NCBI GenBank assembly: GCA_009843565.1
Contig: VYDF01000206.1
Span: forward strand, 1 to 5,690
Origin: Acidimicrobiia bacterium
GTDB lineage: Bacteria > Actinomycetota > Acidimicrobiia > Acidimicrobiales > Bin134
DNA: 5,690 bases
Reading direction: 5' to 3'
Position 1 is the stretch's first letter; every line of letters starts with the position of its first letter. The position numbers and the translations under genes are program-made. The notes beneath the pieces were generated by a model. The model ran no database searches and had not been told where the DNA came from. It saw only the letters and a list, made by a program, of their open reading frames with translations. This document shows positions 1 through 5,690 of this stretch, one piece after another.

Positions 1-1416
1 CAGCAGGCCTGCTTCTTGGTGCCCGGCCTGCGGATCAGGCTGGAGGACAAGCGCCGGGGCAGCAGCAATGAGCCGGTGGACTTGATCTCCCACGGGGGGT
101 TGGCCGACTTGGTGGGCCACCTGTCGGCGTCTGAGGCCGTCACCGAGGTCATCTCCATTCCCGGAGCGGAGGAATTCGAGGAGAAGGTCCCTGTGGACGG
201 CGCCATGACCGTGGTGACCCGGCTGTGCCAAGTGGACATCGCCATGCGCTGGGTAAAGGGCTACGACGCCAAGGTGGTCACATTCGTCAACACCATCCCC
301 ACCCCCCATGGGGGTACCCATCTGACCGGTTTCGAGAGGGCCTTGACCCGAGCAGTGAACGACAGCCTGCTGGCCGACTCCAAGAAACTGGCCCGCCTAG
401 CCAAACAGGGCAACGACCGGGCTCAGCGGGAAGACGTGCAGGAGGGCCTGGTGGCCGCAGTCAAGGTCACCCTGCCCGAGCCGCAGTTCCGAGGCCAGAC
501 CAAGCAGGAGCTGGGCACGCCGCCGGTGCAGTCCATCGTCTACAACGTGCTCAAAGACGGGCTGGAGAGCTGGTTCCAGACCGGCCCCAAGAGCCACGTC
601 AGCGCTCTTCAGTCGAAGATCGCCGACGCGGTGGTGAACCGGGTGTCGGCCCGGCAGACCCTGGAGAACAAGCGCCGGGCCGCTTCGCTGGGCTCCACGG
701 GCATGCCCGACAAGCTGGCCGACTGCCGGGTTCACGGCCCGGAATCCGAGCTGATCCTGGTGGAGGGCGACTCGGCTGCCGGCCCGGCCAAGGCGGGGCG
801 CAACGCCGAGACCATGGCCATCCTGCCCTTGCGGGGAAAGGTGGTGAACGCGGTCAAGTCATCGGTGAAGCAGGTGCTGGACAACGCCGAGGCCCAGGCT
901 CTGTTCACCGCCATGGGGGCGGGCTCCGGCGACGACTTCGACATGGCCAAAGCCCGGTACGGGCGCATTGTGATCCTCTGCGATGCCGATGTGGACGGCA
1001 GCCATATCCGCTGTCTGCTGCTCACCTTGATCCACCGCTTCATGCGCCCGATGCTGGAAGCGGGAAGGGTGTACGCCGCCCAGCCCCCTCTGTACACGGC
1101 CAAGGTGGGCGACCAAACCCACCGGGCCTGGTCGGATGCCGAGCGGGACGAGAAAACTGCCGAGCTGGCCAAGGGGAACCGCAAGGCTGAGAACATCCGG
1201 TGGTCCCGCTTCAAAGGACTGGGCGAGATGGACACCGACGAATTGGCCGAATGCGCGCTCGACCCCGATACCCGCACGCTGCGCCAGCTCACCCTCGACG
1301 ACGTCAAGAAGGCCGAGGAGATGTTCGAGACCCTGATGGGCTCCGACGTGAGCCGCCGCAAGGACTTCCTCATCGCCCACAGCGAGCTGGTGGACCGCGA
1401 CGCCCTCGACTACTGA
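1..1416 (+). CDS. parE: Type IIA DNA topoisomerase subunit B (topoisomerase IV ParE-like / GyrB family), 5' partial
   Basis: The reading frame is open from base 1 (471 residues here), so the gene begins left of the window and the in-frame TTG at 16 is not a real start. Missing is the N-terminal part of the GHKL ATPase domain, roughly 180 residues by comparison with E. coli GyrB. Visible are the transducer domain with the ATP-contacting QTK loop (496-504), the TOPRIM domain with EGDSA (763-777) and DADVDGSH (982-1005), which supply the catalytic Glu and metal-binding Asp residues, and the conserved tail motif RFKGLGEM (1207-1230). The protein pairs with an A subunit (ParC/GyrA) to pass one DNA duplex through another using ATP. 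It lacks the long insert of E. coli GyrB. The GAGSG stretch after TOPRIM motif I (GyrB usually has GTGIG) and the absence of gyrA downstream favour ParE. The family is certain; the ParE versus GyrB choice is moderate. Confidence 0.95.
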   Translation, partial: QQACFLVPGLRIRLEDKRRGSSNEPVDLISHGGLADLVGHLSASEAVTEVISIPGAEEFEEKVPVDGAMTVVTRLCQVDIAMRWVKGYDAKVVTFVNTIPTPHGGTHLTGFERALTRAVNDSLLADSKKLARLAKQGNDRAQREDVQEGLVAAVKVTLPEPQFRGQTKQELGTPPVQSIVYNVLKDGLESWFQTGPKSHVSALQSKIADAVVNRVSARQTLENKRRAASLGSTGMPDKLADCRVHGPESELILVEGDSAAGPAKAGRNAETMAILPLRGKVVNAVKSSVKQVLDNAEAQALFTAMGAGSGDDFDMAKARYGRIVILCDADVDGSHIRCLLLTLIHRFMRPMLEAGRVYAAQPPLYTAKVGDQTHRAWSDAERDEKTAELAKGNRKAENIRWSRFKGLGEMDTDELAECALDPDTRTLRQLTLDDVKKAEEMFETLMGSDVSRRKDFLIAHSELVDRDALDY

Positions 1417-1445
1417 ACGCGAGAAGGGAAATCAGGTAAACAGGC

Positions 1446-2351
1446 ATGACCATGACAGAACCCGCCGAACAAGCCGAAGAGCCCGTGGGCGACAAGCTCA
1501 TGGAGATTCCTGAGCGCTACATTCCCAAACACCTGTCGCCCTCCAGTGCGTCGTCCTATCGGGAATGCGCCCGGCGTTGGAAGTTCCGCTATGTCGACCG
1601 CCTACCCGACCCGCCGGGAGAGGCCGCGGTTACCGGCACCTTCGCCCACATGGTGCTGGAGAAGCTGATGCAAGAACCGGTAGAAGACCGCACAGTGGAC
1701 CGGGCCAAGAAGCTGGCCCGCGAGCTGTGGCCCAAGATGGAGAACCACCCCGACTACCGGGGACTCGAACTCAACGAGCGAGGTGGCCTGGACTTTCGCA
1801 TCAACGGCTGGAAGGCCATCAATGGACTGTGGGATCTGGAGGATCCCCGCGAGGTGAAGGTCGCCTCCACCGAGCAGGACGTGAGGGTGGAGATCAACGG
1901 GGTTCCGTTCCGAGGCATCATCGACCGGGTCGACCAGACCGATGATGGGCTGGTGATCACCGATTACAAATCGGGCAAGGCCCCCTCGGAGCGGTTCTCA
2001 TCCAACTACGCCACCCAGATGCTGCTGTACGCGGCGGCGCTCACCGAGCTGGAGGGCTGCAAGCCGGCCAAGGCGCAGCTGCTGTATCTGGGCCAGAAGG
2101 TGGTGGAGGTGGAGATCACCGACGAGAACCTCGCTGAGGCGGTGGACGACCTACGCACCACCTGGCTGGCCATCATGGAAAGCTGCATCTCCCAAGAGTT
2201 CGAAGCCTCTGCCGGCCCGCTGTGCGGCTGGTGCCCGTTCGTGGCCCAGTGCCCCGAGGGCACCGCCGAGGTGCTCCACCGCGACAAGATCGGCAAGCTG
2301 CGATCCGATGCTCCGGCCCTGGAGCGCATCGCCCAAGCCAAAAAGGGCTAA
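1446..2351 (+). CDS. RecB-family PD-(D/E)XK exonuclease with Cas4/AddB-type Fe-S cluster
   Basis: This 301-residue protein is a stand-alone nuclease of the PDDEXK_1 (RecB/AddB/Cas4-like) superfamily. An N-terminal SPSSASSYRECARRW segment leads into GTFAH (His68), then GIIDRVD (Asp160) and DYKSGK (Asp173, Lys175), the metal-binding and catalytic set, followed by a QMLLYA helix typical of RecB-like nucleases. Cys41 together with Cys260, Cys263 and Cys269 (spacing C-x2-C-x5-C) reproduces the 4Fe-4S arrangement of AddB and Cas4. No helicase domain is present; actinobacteria carry similar stand-alone proteins of about 280 residues (from memory, mycobacterial Rv2119). It is expected to act on DNA ends or single strands in repair, but its substrate is unknown. 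The start is ATG 1446; another in-frame ATG lies two codons on, and the upstream Shine-Dalgarno is weak (GAGAAGGG near 1421-1428). The 29-bp gap after the topoisomerase gene, with no visible terminator or promoter, suggests one operon. No cas1 or cas2 is nearby, so a CRISPR role is unsupported. Confidence 0.93.
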   Translation: MTMTEPAEQAEEPVGDKLMEIPERYIPKHLSPSSASSYRECARRWKFRYVDRLPDPPGEAAVTGTFAHMVLEKLMQEPVEDRTVDRAKKLARELWPKMENHPDYRGLELNERGGLDFRINGWKAINGLWDLEDPREVKVASTEQDVRVEINGVPFRGIIDRVDQTDDGLVITDYKSGKAPSERFSSNYATQMLLYAAALTELEGCKPAKAQLLYLGQKVVEVEITDENLAEAVDDLRTTWLAIMESCISQEFEASAGPLCGWCPFVAQCPEGTAEVLHRDKIGKLRSDAPALERIAQAKKG

Positions 2352-2354
2352 AGA

Positions 2355-3554
2355 CTAGATCCGGGGCAGCCGCGTTCCGGCCAGACGGCCCATGGCCGGT
2401 CGCATGAGCGCCTCCTGGCGTTGGGTGGCTCGGGCCCAATAGCGGGCGGCCTCGGCGTCGTCACCCATGTCGAAGCGGTCCCGGTCGGCTCGGTCTTGAT
2501 CGGCCAGTGTTGGACCAATGCGGTCCGCCATGTCCAGGTACCGCACCAGCCGGGCCACGGACTTCGCCCTGGCCGCGGCATACCCCTCCAACGCAGGGGT
2601 GATCACAGTGCGCAGATCATCGAGCACGGCCTCAAAGACTGCGCTGGTCTCAGTTTCGGTCGGCTCGGGTACTTCGATTGGCTCGGGTTCCACTCCGATG
2701 ACTTCGCACAACAGCTCGGCGGTCACCCGGCGGTGGAGGGTGGAGAACAACATGCCCATGCCCAAGTCGCCGCCGGCCGCTCCGGTCACCCCTAGTCCGA
2801 TCAGATTGCGAACTTGGCAGGCCAGCTGCCAGTAGCGCACCCTCCTGGCGTCCACCGGGCCGTCATACCACCCGAATGCGGTGTCGATGTCCACGAACGG
2901 AGTGAGCATGGCCCTCACCGTGATCCAAGCCAGGTCCTCCATGGGATCGCCCACGTGGGCCAGTTCCCAATCGCACAACCCGGTCACCCGGCGACCGTCG
3001 TGCAGCACGTTGCCCGGCCCCAGGTCGCCATGGACCAACACTGCTCGTTCGGGCGGTCCGGGCGCCATCTCGGCCAGTTGGCGCAAACCCAGGTCGATAA
3101 GCGGATCGGGCTCGGGGCAGTGCTCCCGATAGAGCTGATCCCACAATGCCAGGTCGTCATGGGCCAGATCGGCCGGTGGCGTCAGAGCATGGAGGGCGTT
3201 GACCTGCTCCATGAATTCCCTCGCCAAACCAGGATCGTCCAGCGGGCCCGGAGTTCCCTCAACGAAGTCCAGCAGCAGCGCCCGTCCGTCGGGGCTGACG
3301 CCTCGAAATCCAGCGGCCCGTACCGGCTCGTCGTTCAACCAGCGATACACGCCGGCCTCTCGGCTCAGGTTGTAACCCACCGCTGACAGAGCCGATGTTC
3401 CCGCGTCCATCCGCAAGAACTGCCGGCCCCCGTCTTCCAGCGTCACCACCCACGCCTGGCGGGAGGCACCCCCGGGAATTCGGGTAGCGTCCGCAACCCG
3501 TTGGCCACAGCACTCCTCCACCCACTTCAACAGCTCGGGTTCCAGCCCGCTCAC
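2355..3554 (-). CDS. Phosphotransferase family protein (APH/choline kinase fold) with C-terminal extension
   Basis: The 399-residue protein has an aminoglycoside phosphotransferase-like kinase fold (APH, PF01636). Visible motifs are the nucleotide loop PGGASRQ (27-33), a helix with Glu66 (LSREAGVYRWL), the catalytic loop HGDLGPGNVL (175-184; Asp177, Asn182) and the metal-binding CDWE (Asp195) followed by VGDP. The strand that normally carries the ATP-binding Lys reads RQFLRMD, with Arg48 in the likely position. This subclass resembles the kinase part of ACAD10/ACAD11, which phosphorylates hydroxyacyl groups, rather than true resistance enzymes; substrate unknown. Residues from about 285 form an acidic linker (EPEPIEVPEPTETE) and a helical region that faintly resembles DUF6285, a domain often found beside such kinases; this is tentative. 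The GTG start is the best choice: no earlier start is attractive and the next Met is residue 49. A GGAGGGG lies 14 nt upstream, rather far. Its stop is 3 bp from the convergent nuclease stop. Confidence 0.92.
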   Translation of the reverse strand: MSGLEPELLKWVEECCGQRVADATRIPGGASRQAWVVTLEDGGRQFLRMDAGTSALSAVGYNLSREAGVYRWLNDEPVRAAGFRGVSPDGRALLLDFVEGTPGPLDDPGLAREFMEQVNALHALTPPADLAHDDLALWDQLYREHCPEPDPLIDLGLRQLAEMAPGPPERAVLVHGDLGPGNVLHDGRRVTGLCDWELAHVGDPMEDLAWITVRAMLTPFVDIDTAFGWYDGPVDARRVRYWQLACQVRNLIGLGVTGAAGGDLGMGMLFSTLHRRVTAELLCEVIGVEPEPIEVPEPTETETSAVFEAVLDDLRTVITPALEGYAAARAKSVARLVRYLDMADRIGPTLADQDRADRDRFDMGDDAEAARYWARATQRQEALMRPAMGRLAGTRLPRI

Positions 3555-3614
3555 CCAACCAGGCTAAGCCCCTCCGCCACCCGCTGCGCATTAGGCGTCT
3601 ACGCTCAGCACCTC
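3555..3614. promoter_or_regulatory. Divergent intergenic promoter region with two TANNNT -10-like sites
   Basis: These 60 bp must hold the start signals of both the kinase (-) and the methyltransferase (+). On the plus strand TACGCT (3600-3605) sits 9 nt before GTG 3615; on the minus strand TAGCCT (3566-3561) sits 6 nt before GTG 3554. Both match the actinobacterial TANNNT -10 form at a distance that would put transcription at or next to the start codon, implying leaderless mRNAs. No convincing -35 box is seen. The match could be chance. Confidence 0.3.
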
Positions 3615-4220
3615 GTGTTTCCCCCGGGTTTCTTTGATCGGGCTGATCCCAGCCCCGACCATTTCTTCTACGCACCGCCCCGCTTGGTCACCCACATTGA
3701 CGACCAAGCCATCGCCGCAGTCGGCGTTCTCTACCAAGAGTTGGGGATGACCGGAGAGGTACTGGATCTAATGTCGTCGTGGATCTCGCATTTCACCGAC
3801 CCACCAGAGCGGCTCGTGGCCCTCGGAATGAACCAAGTCGAGTTAGCCGCTAACCCCCAGGCCCACGAGTGGCTGATTCACGACCTCAACCACACCCCCC
3901 GCCTGCCCTTTGACGACAACTCCTTCGACGCCGTTACTTGCTGTGTCTCCGTTGACTACCTGACCCAGCCAATCGAGGTGTTCACCGATGTGGCCCGGGT
4001 GCTGCGCCCTGGTGGCCTGTTTGTGGTCACGTTCTCCAATCGCTGCTTCCCCACCAAGGCCATCCGAGGCTGGCTCTACTCCGACGACGCCAGCCACCTA
4101 GAGATCGTCAAACGCTACTTCGAGGCCGCCGACGGATGGGCCGAGCCGGTAACCAAGCAATGCATCCCGCCGGGCATCCCCGGCGACCCCCTCTACGCCG
4201 TCTACGCCACCGCGCTCTGA
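3615..4220 (+). CDS. SAM-dependent methyltransferase, class I-like (methyltransferase type 11)
   Basis: From GTG 3615 the protein has 201 residues. The N-terminal part FFDRADPSPD...FYAPPRLVTHID matches a conserved family of small bacterial methyltransferases that I recognise but cannot name. The Rossmann-like core follows: motif I region VLDLMSSWISHF (49-60, Asp51), then LVALGMN where the acidic second strand normally lies, LPFDDNSFDAVTCCVSVDYL as the motif around strand 4, and ARVLRPGGLFVVTFSNRCF as the typical strand 5 hairpin. The glycine-rich GxGxG of motif I is replaced by MSSW, which seems to be a family trait; whether it binds SAM normally is unknown, as is the substrate. The frame is open upstream to a TTG at 3501, but that start lies inside the opposite-strand kinase gene, and the residues before 3615 look unlike a protein of this family. 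No Shine-Dalgarno precedes GTG 3615. The gene is transcribed divergently from the kinase; the two share a spacer of about 60 bp. Downstream is a 172-bp spacer. Confidence 0.88.
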   Translation: MFPPGFFDRADPSPDHFFYAPPRLVTHIDDQAIAAVGVLYQELGMTGEVLDLMSSWISHFTDPPERLVALGMNQVELAANPQAHEWLIHDLNHTPRLPFDDNSFDAVTCCVSVDYLTQPIEVFTDVARVLRPGGLFVVTFSNRCFPTKAIRGWLYSDDASHLEIVKRYFEAADGWAEPVTKQCIPPGIPGDPLYAVYATAL

Positions 4221-4328
4221 GCATTCATGGATACAGTCCTCTGATCATCCAACCATGTGGTCGGCCAGCGGCGCGGCAAGTCTCACTGCGTCGGACATCT
4301 TGTCACATATCTGATGGAGAATTTGTAC

Positions 4329-4350
4329 TACAACTAATCGATAACTTGTA
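4329..4350. promoter_or_regulatory. 22-bp imperfect palindrome, candidate operator upstream of the ATPase gene
   Basis: The site reads TACAA on the left and TTGTA on the right, with the perfect palindrome ATCGAT (4337-4342) at its centre; 18 of 22 positions are symmetric. A third copy of the half site, TTGTA at 4323-4327, abuts it and forms TTGTA-C-TACAA. The site lies in the only AT-rich stretch of the window, 43 bp before the ATPase start, and overlaps the -10-like sequences. This is typical of a binding site for a dimeric repressor, but no regulator gene is visible here. Confidence 0.4.
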
Positions 4351-4357
4351 ATATAGT
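4349..4357 (+). promoter_or_regulatory. Candidate -10 region of the ATPase gene (TAATAT / TATAGT)
   Basis: Two overlapping -10-like hexamers, TAATAT (4349-4354) and TATAGT (4352-4357), lie about 36-44 bp before ATG 4393, which would give a short leader including the Shine-Dalgarno. The best -35-like hexamer, TTGTAC (4323-4328), is 20 or 23 bp away, longer than usual, so the -35 assignment is doubtful. The overlap with the palindrome suggests repression. Confidence 0.35.
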
Positions 4358-4382
4358 AGCTGGACAGACGGTAATCTCCATT

Positions 4383-4390
4383 GGGAGGAG
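4383..4390 (+). promoter_or_regulatory. Strong Shine-Dalgarno of the ATPase gene
   Basis: GGGAGGAG lies just before ATG 4393. It is the clearest ribosome binding site in the window and fixes this start, although the gap is short (4 nt after GGAGG, 2 nt after the last G). Confidence 0.7.
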
Positions 4391-4392
4391 CC

Positions 4393-5690
4393 ATGGCTCA
4401 GAACCCAGACGCCTATTCCACAAGAGTTGTCGACGCCGAGCTCAGCGAACTGCTGGCCGACCTGAGCGCCGTCAGCCTGGACGGTCCCCGCGGCGTGGGA
4501 AAGACCACTACCGCACTCCAGAGGGCCGACACGGTGTTCCAGCTAGACGACCCCACCGTGCTCGAAGCTCTCGCCGCCGATCCCCAGCGACTGGCCAGCA
4601 CACCGGGATTGACGGTGATCGACGAGTGGCAGCGCTACCCCCCCTCGTGGGATGTCATTCGACGCGCTGTCGACGCCGACCGCCGCCCGGGCAGATTCAT
4701 CCTCACCGGGTCGGCATCGCCTTCCACTCGCCCAACCCATTCCGGGGCCGGCCGCATCATCAGCGTCCGGATGCGTCCAATGTCTCTCGTCGAGCGATGG
4801 TGGACACCGGTATTCCAGACCCCGACCGTGAGCCTGTCGTCATTGCTCGCCGGCTCGCGTCCCGACATCAGCGGCGACACCCAGGCAGGACTGGGTGACT
4901 ATGTGGAGGCAATCACCACCGGGGGGTTTCCTGGCATGCCGCACGAGACTCGCCGAGGCAACCGAGCCGCCCTCAACGGTTACGTGAGTCGAATCATCGA
5001 CACCGATTTTGCCGATGCCGGGCGATCGATCCGCAATCCGGGGGCGCTCAGGCGGTGGATGACCGCCTACGCCGCAGCTTCCTCCACCACCGCCTCCTAC
5101 GAAGTCATCCGCGATGCCGCCACCAGTGGGCAGGGTGACAAACCCAGCCGACAGTCCACTGCTCCCTACAGCGAAACCCTTGAGCGGCTTTGGGTGCTCG
5201 ACCCGGTCCCAGCCTGGATGCCCACCCGGAACCGCCTGGCCAAGCTAACCAGCGGGCCGAAGCACCAACTGGCCGATCCCGCACTGGCGGTGGCCCTCTT
5301 GGGTATCAGCGCCGACGCCCTCCTCGACGGTCAAACCGCGGGGCCGCCCATCGCCCGCGACGGCTCGCTGCTCGGCCATCTGTTCGAATCGCTCGTGGCC
5401 CTCAACCTTCGGGTGTACGCCCAAGCCGCAGAGGCCTCGGTAGGCCACTTCCGCAAGCAGGGGAACACCCGGGAGATCGACTTCATTGTGGTCCGACCCG
5501 ACGACCGGGTTGTCGCCATCGAGACCAAGCTCTCCCAGACGGTTAGCAGCAAAGACGTGCGCCATCTCCATTGGCTGCGCGACGAGATCGGCGACGACCT
5601 CCTTGATGCGGCCATCATCACCACTGGACCAACCGCCTACCGCCGCAACGACGGCATCGCCGTGGTCCCCGCAGCCCTCCTCGGCCCCTG
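4393..5690 (+). CDS. ATP-binding protein, AAA_14 ATPase with C-terminal DUF4143 (PD-(D/E)XK-like) domain
   Basis: The frame runs uninterrupted for 432 residues to the window edge; the last two bases are 'tg', so a TGA at 5689-5691 would end it at ...LLGP, a natural end for this family. The N-terminal AAA_14 domain has Walker A GPRGVGKTT (31-39, Lys37), Walker B LTVIDEW (73-79, Asp77, Glu78) and the strand RFILTGS (101-107), the usual sensor region. YVEAITTGGFPG leads into a helical middle part; ETLERLWVLDPVPAW and HQLADPALAVALLG are typical DUF4143 segments. The C-terminal part has LFESLVA (Glu332), REIDFIV (Asp363) and IETK (Glu377, Lys379), the layout of a PD-(D/E)XK nuclease-like fold; activity in this family is generally unproven. 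Such proteins are scattered accessory genes of unclear role, sometimes discussed with toxin-antitoxin or defence loci. Its own AT-rich promoter region and strong Shine-Dalgarno mark it as a separate transcription unit and perhaps an acquired gene. Confidence 0.93.
   Translation, partial: MAQNPDAYSTRVVDAELSELLADLSAVSLDGPRGVGKTTTALQRADTVFQLDDPTVLEALAADPQRLASTPGLTVIDEWQRYPPSWDVIRRAVDADRRPGRFILTGSASPSTRPTHSGAGRIISVRMRPMSLVERWWTPVFQTPTVSLSSLLAGSRPDISGDTQAGLGDYVEAITTGGFPGMPHETRRGNRAALNGYVSRIIDTDFADAGRSIRNPGALRRWMTAYAAASSTTASYEVIRDAATSGQGDKPSRQSTAPYSETLERLWVLDPVPAWMPTRNRLAKLTSGPKHQLADPALAVALLGISADALLDGQTAGPPIARDGSLLGHLFESLVALNLRVYAQAAEASVGHFRKQGNTREIDFIVVRPDDRVVAIETKLSQTVSSKDVRHLHWLRDEIGDDLLDAAIITTGPTAYRRNDGIAVVPAALLGP

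Noticed and set aside
225..1190. Long plus-strand open frame inside the topoisomerase gene
   Set aside because: Arg/Gly/Pro-rich translation without motifs; an out-of-frame shadow of the topoisomerase coding sequence.
732..1373. Minus-strand open frame of 213 codons
   Set aside because: Antisense to the TOPRIM region, whose protein motifs are intact on the plus strand; Ser/Arg-rich shadow.
1446..2351. Reading the Fe-S nuclease as a CRISPR Cas4
   Set aside because: No repeats, cas1 or cas2 in the window; the length and context fit a general RecB-family exonuclease better.
2814..3386. Plus-strand open frame of 190 codons inside the kinase
   Set aside because: Antisense to the conserved kinase catalytic motifs; no recognisable domain.
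3501..3614. Upstream extension of the methyltransferase to TTG 3501
   Set aside because: It would overlap the start of the opposite-strand kinase, has no ribosome binding site, and its residues do not look like the conserved N-terminus that begins near FPPGFFDRADPSPD.
3259..3675. Minus-strand open frame crossing the divergent spacer
   Set aside because: Arg/Gly-rich, overlaps the start regions of both real genes and lacks any motif.
4249..4264. Small hairpin CCAACCA / TGGTCGG after the methyltransferase gene, considered as a terminator
   Set aside because: One mismatch, a very short loop and no T tract; too weak to call.
4136..4351. Plus-strand open frame of 71 codons at the methyltransferase end and spacer
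   Set aside because: Mostly out of frame within the methyltransferase; the remainder runs through the promoter region with no coding signal.

Overview
The window is a piece of a high-GC chromosome with dense gene packing, GTG starts and strong G/C third-position bias. This and the protein families suggest an actinomycete-type bacterium (Actinomycetota, possibly the Acidimicrobiia branch). The phylum is a fair inference; anything finer is a guess. No RNA gene, CRISPR array, insertion sequence or integrase is visible.

Layout. (1) 1-1416 (+): C-terminal two thirds of a type IIA topoisomerase B subunit (GyrB/ParE family; ParE-like features favoured), cut by the left edge. (2) 1446-2351 (+): a stand-alone RecB/Cas4-like PD-(D/E)XK nuclease with a complete four-cysteine Fe-S signature, 29 bp downstream and probably co-transcribed. 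(3) 2355-3554 (-): an APH/ChoK-type phosphotransferase with an extra C-terminal helical region, convergent with the nuclease and separated from it by only 3 bp. (4) 3615-4220 (+): a small class I-like SAM methyltransferase with an unusual motif I, divergent from (3) across about 60 bp. (5) 4221-4392: a spacer with an AT-rich core holding a 22-bp imperfect palindrome that overlaps -10-like sequences, followed by a strong Shine-Dalgarno. (6) 4393-5690 (+): an AAA_14/DUF4143 ATPase with a C-terminal PD-(D/E)XK-like domain; its frame is open to the last base and the final bases 'tg' suggest its stop lies on the right edge.

Functional reading. Topoisomerase B and the Fe-S nuclease are plausible partners in chromosome maintenance and repair. 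The phosphotransferase and the methyltransferase look like ordinary small-molecule enzymes of unknown substrate. The ATPase is an accessory-type gene with its own promoter region, different in base composition from its surroundings, and is the likeliest acquired element. I see no convincing new multi-gene system. The points most worth checking are the palindromic control region, the altered methyltransferase motif, the phosphotransferase C-terminal extension and the possible leaderless starts.
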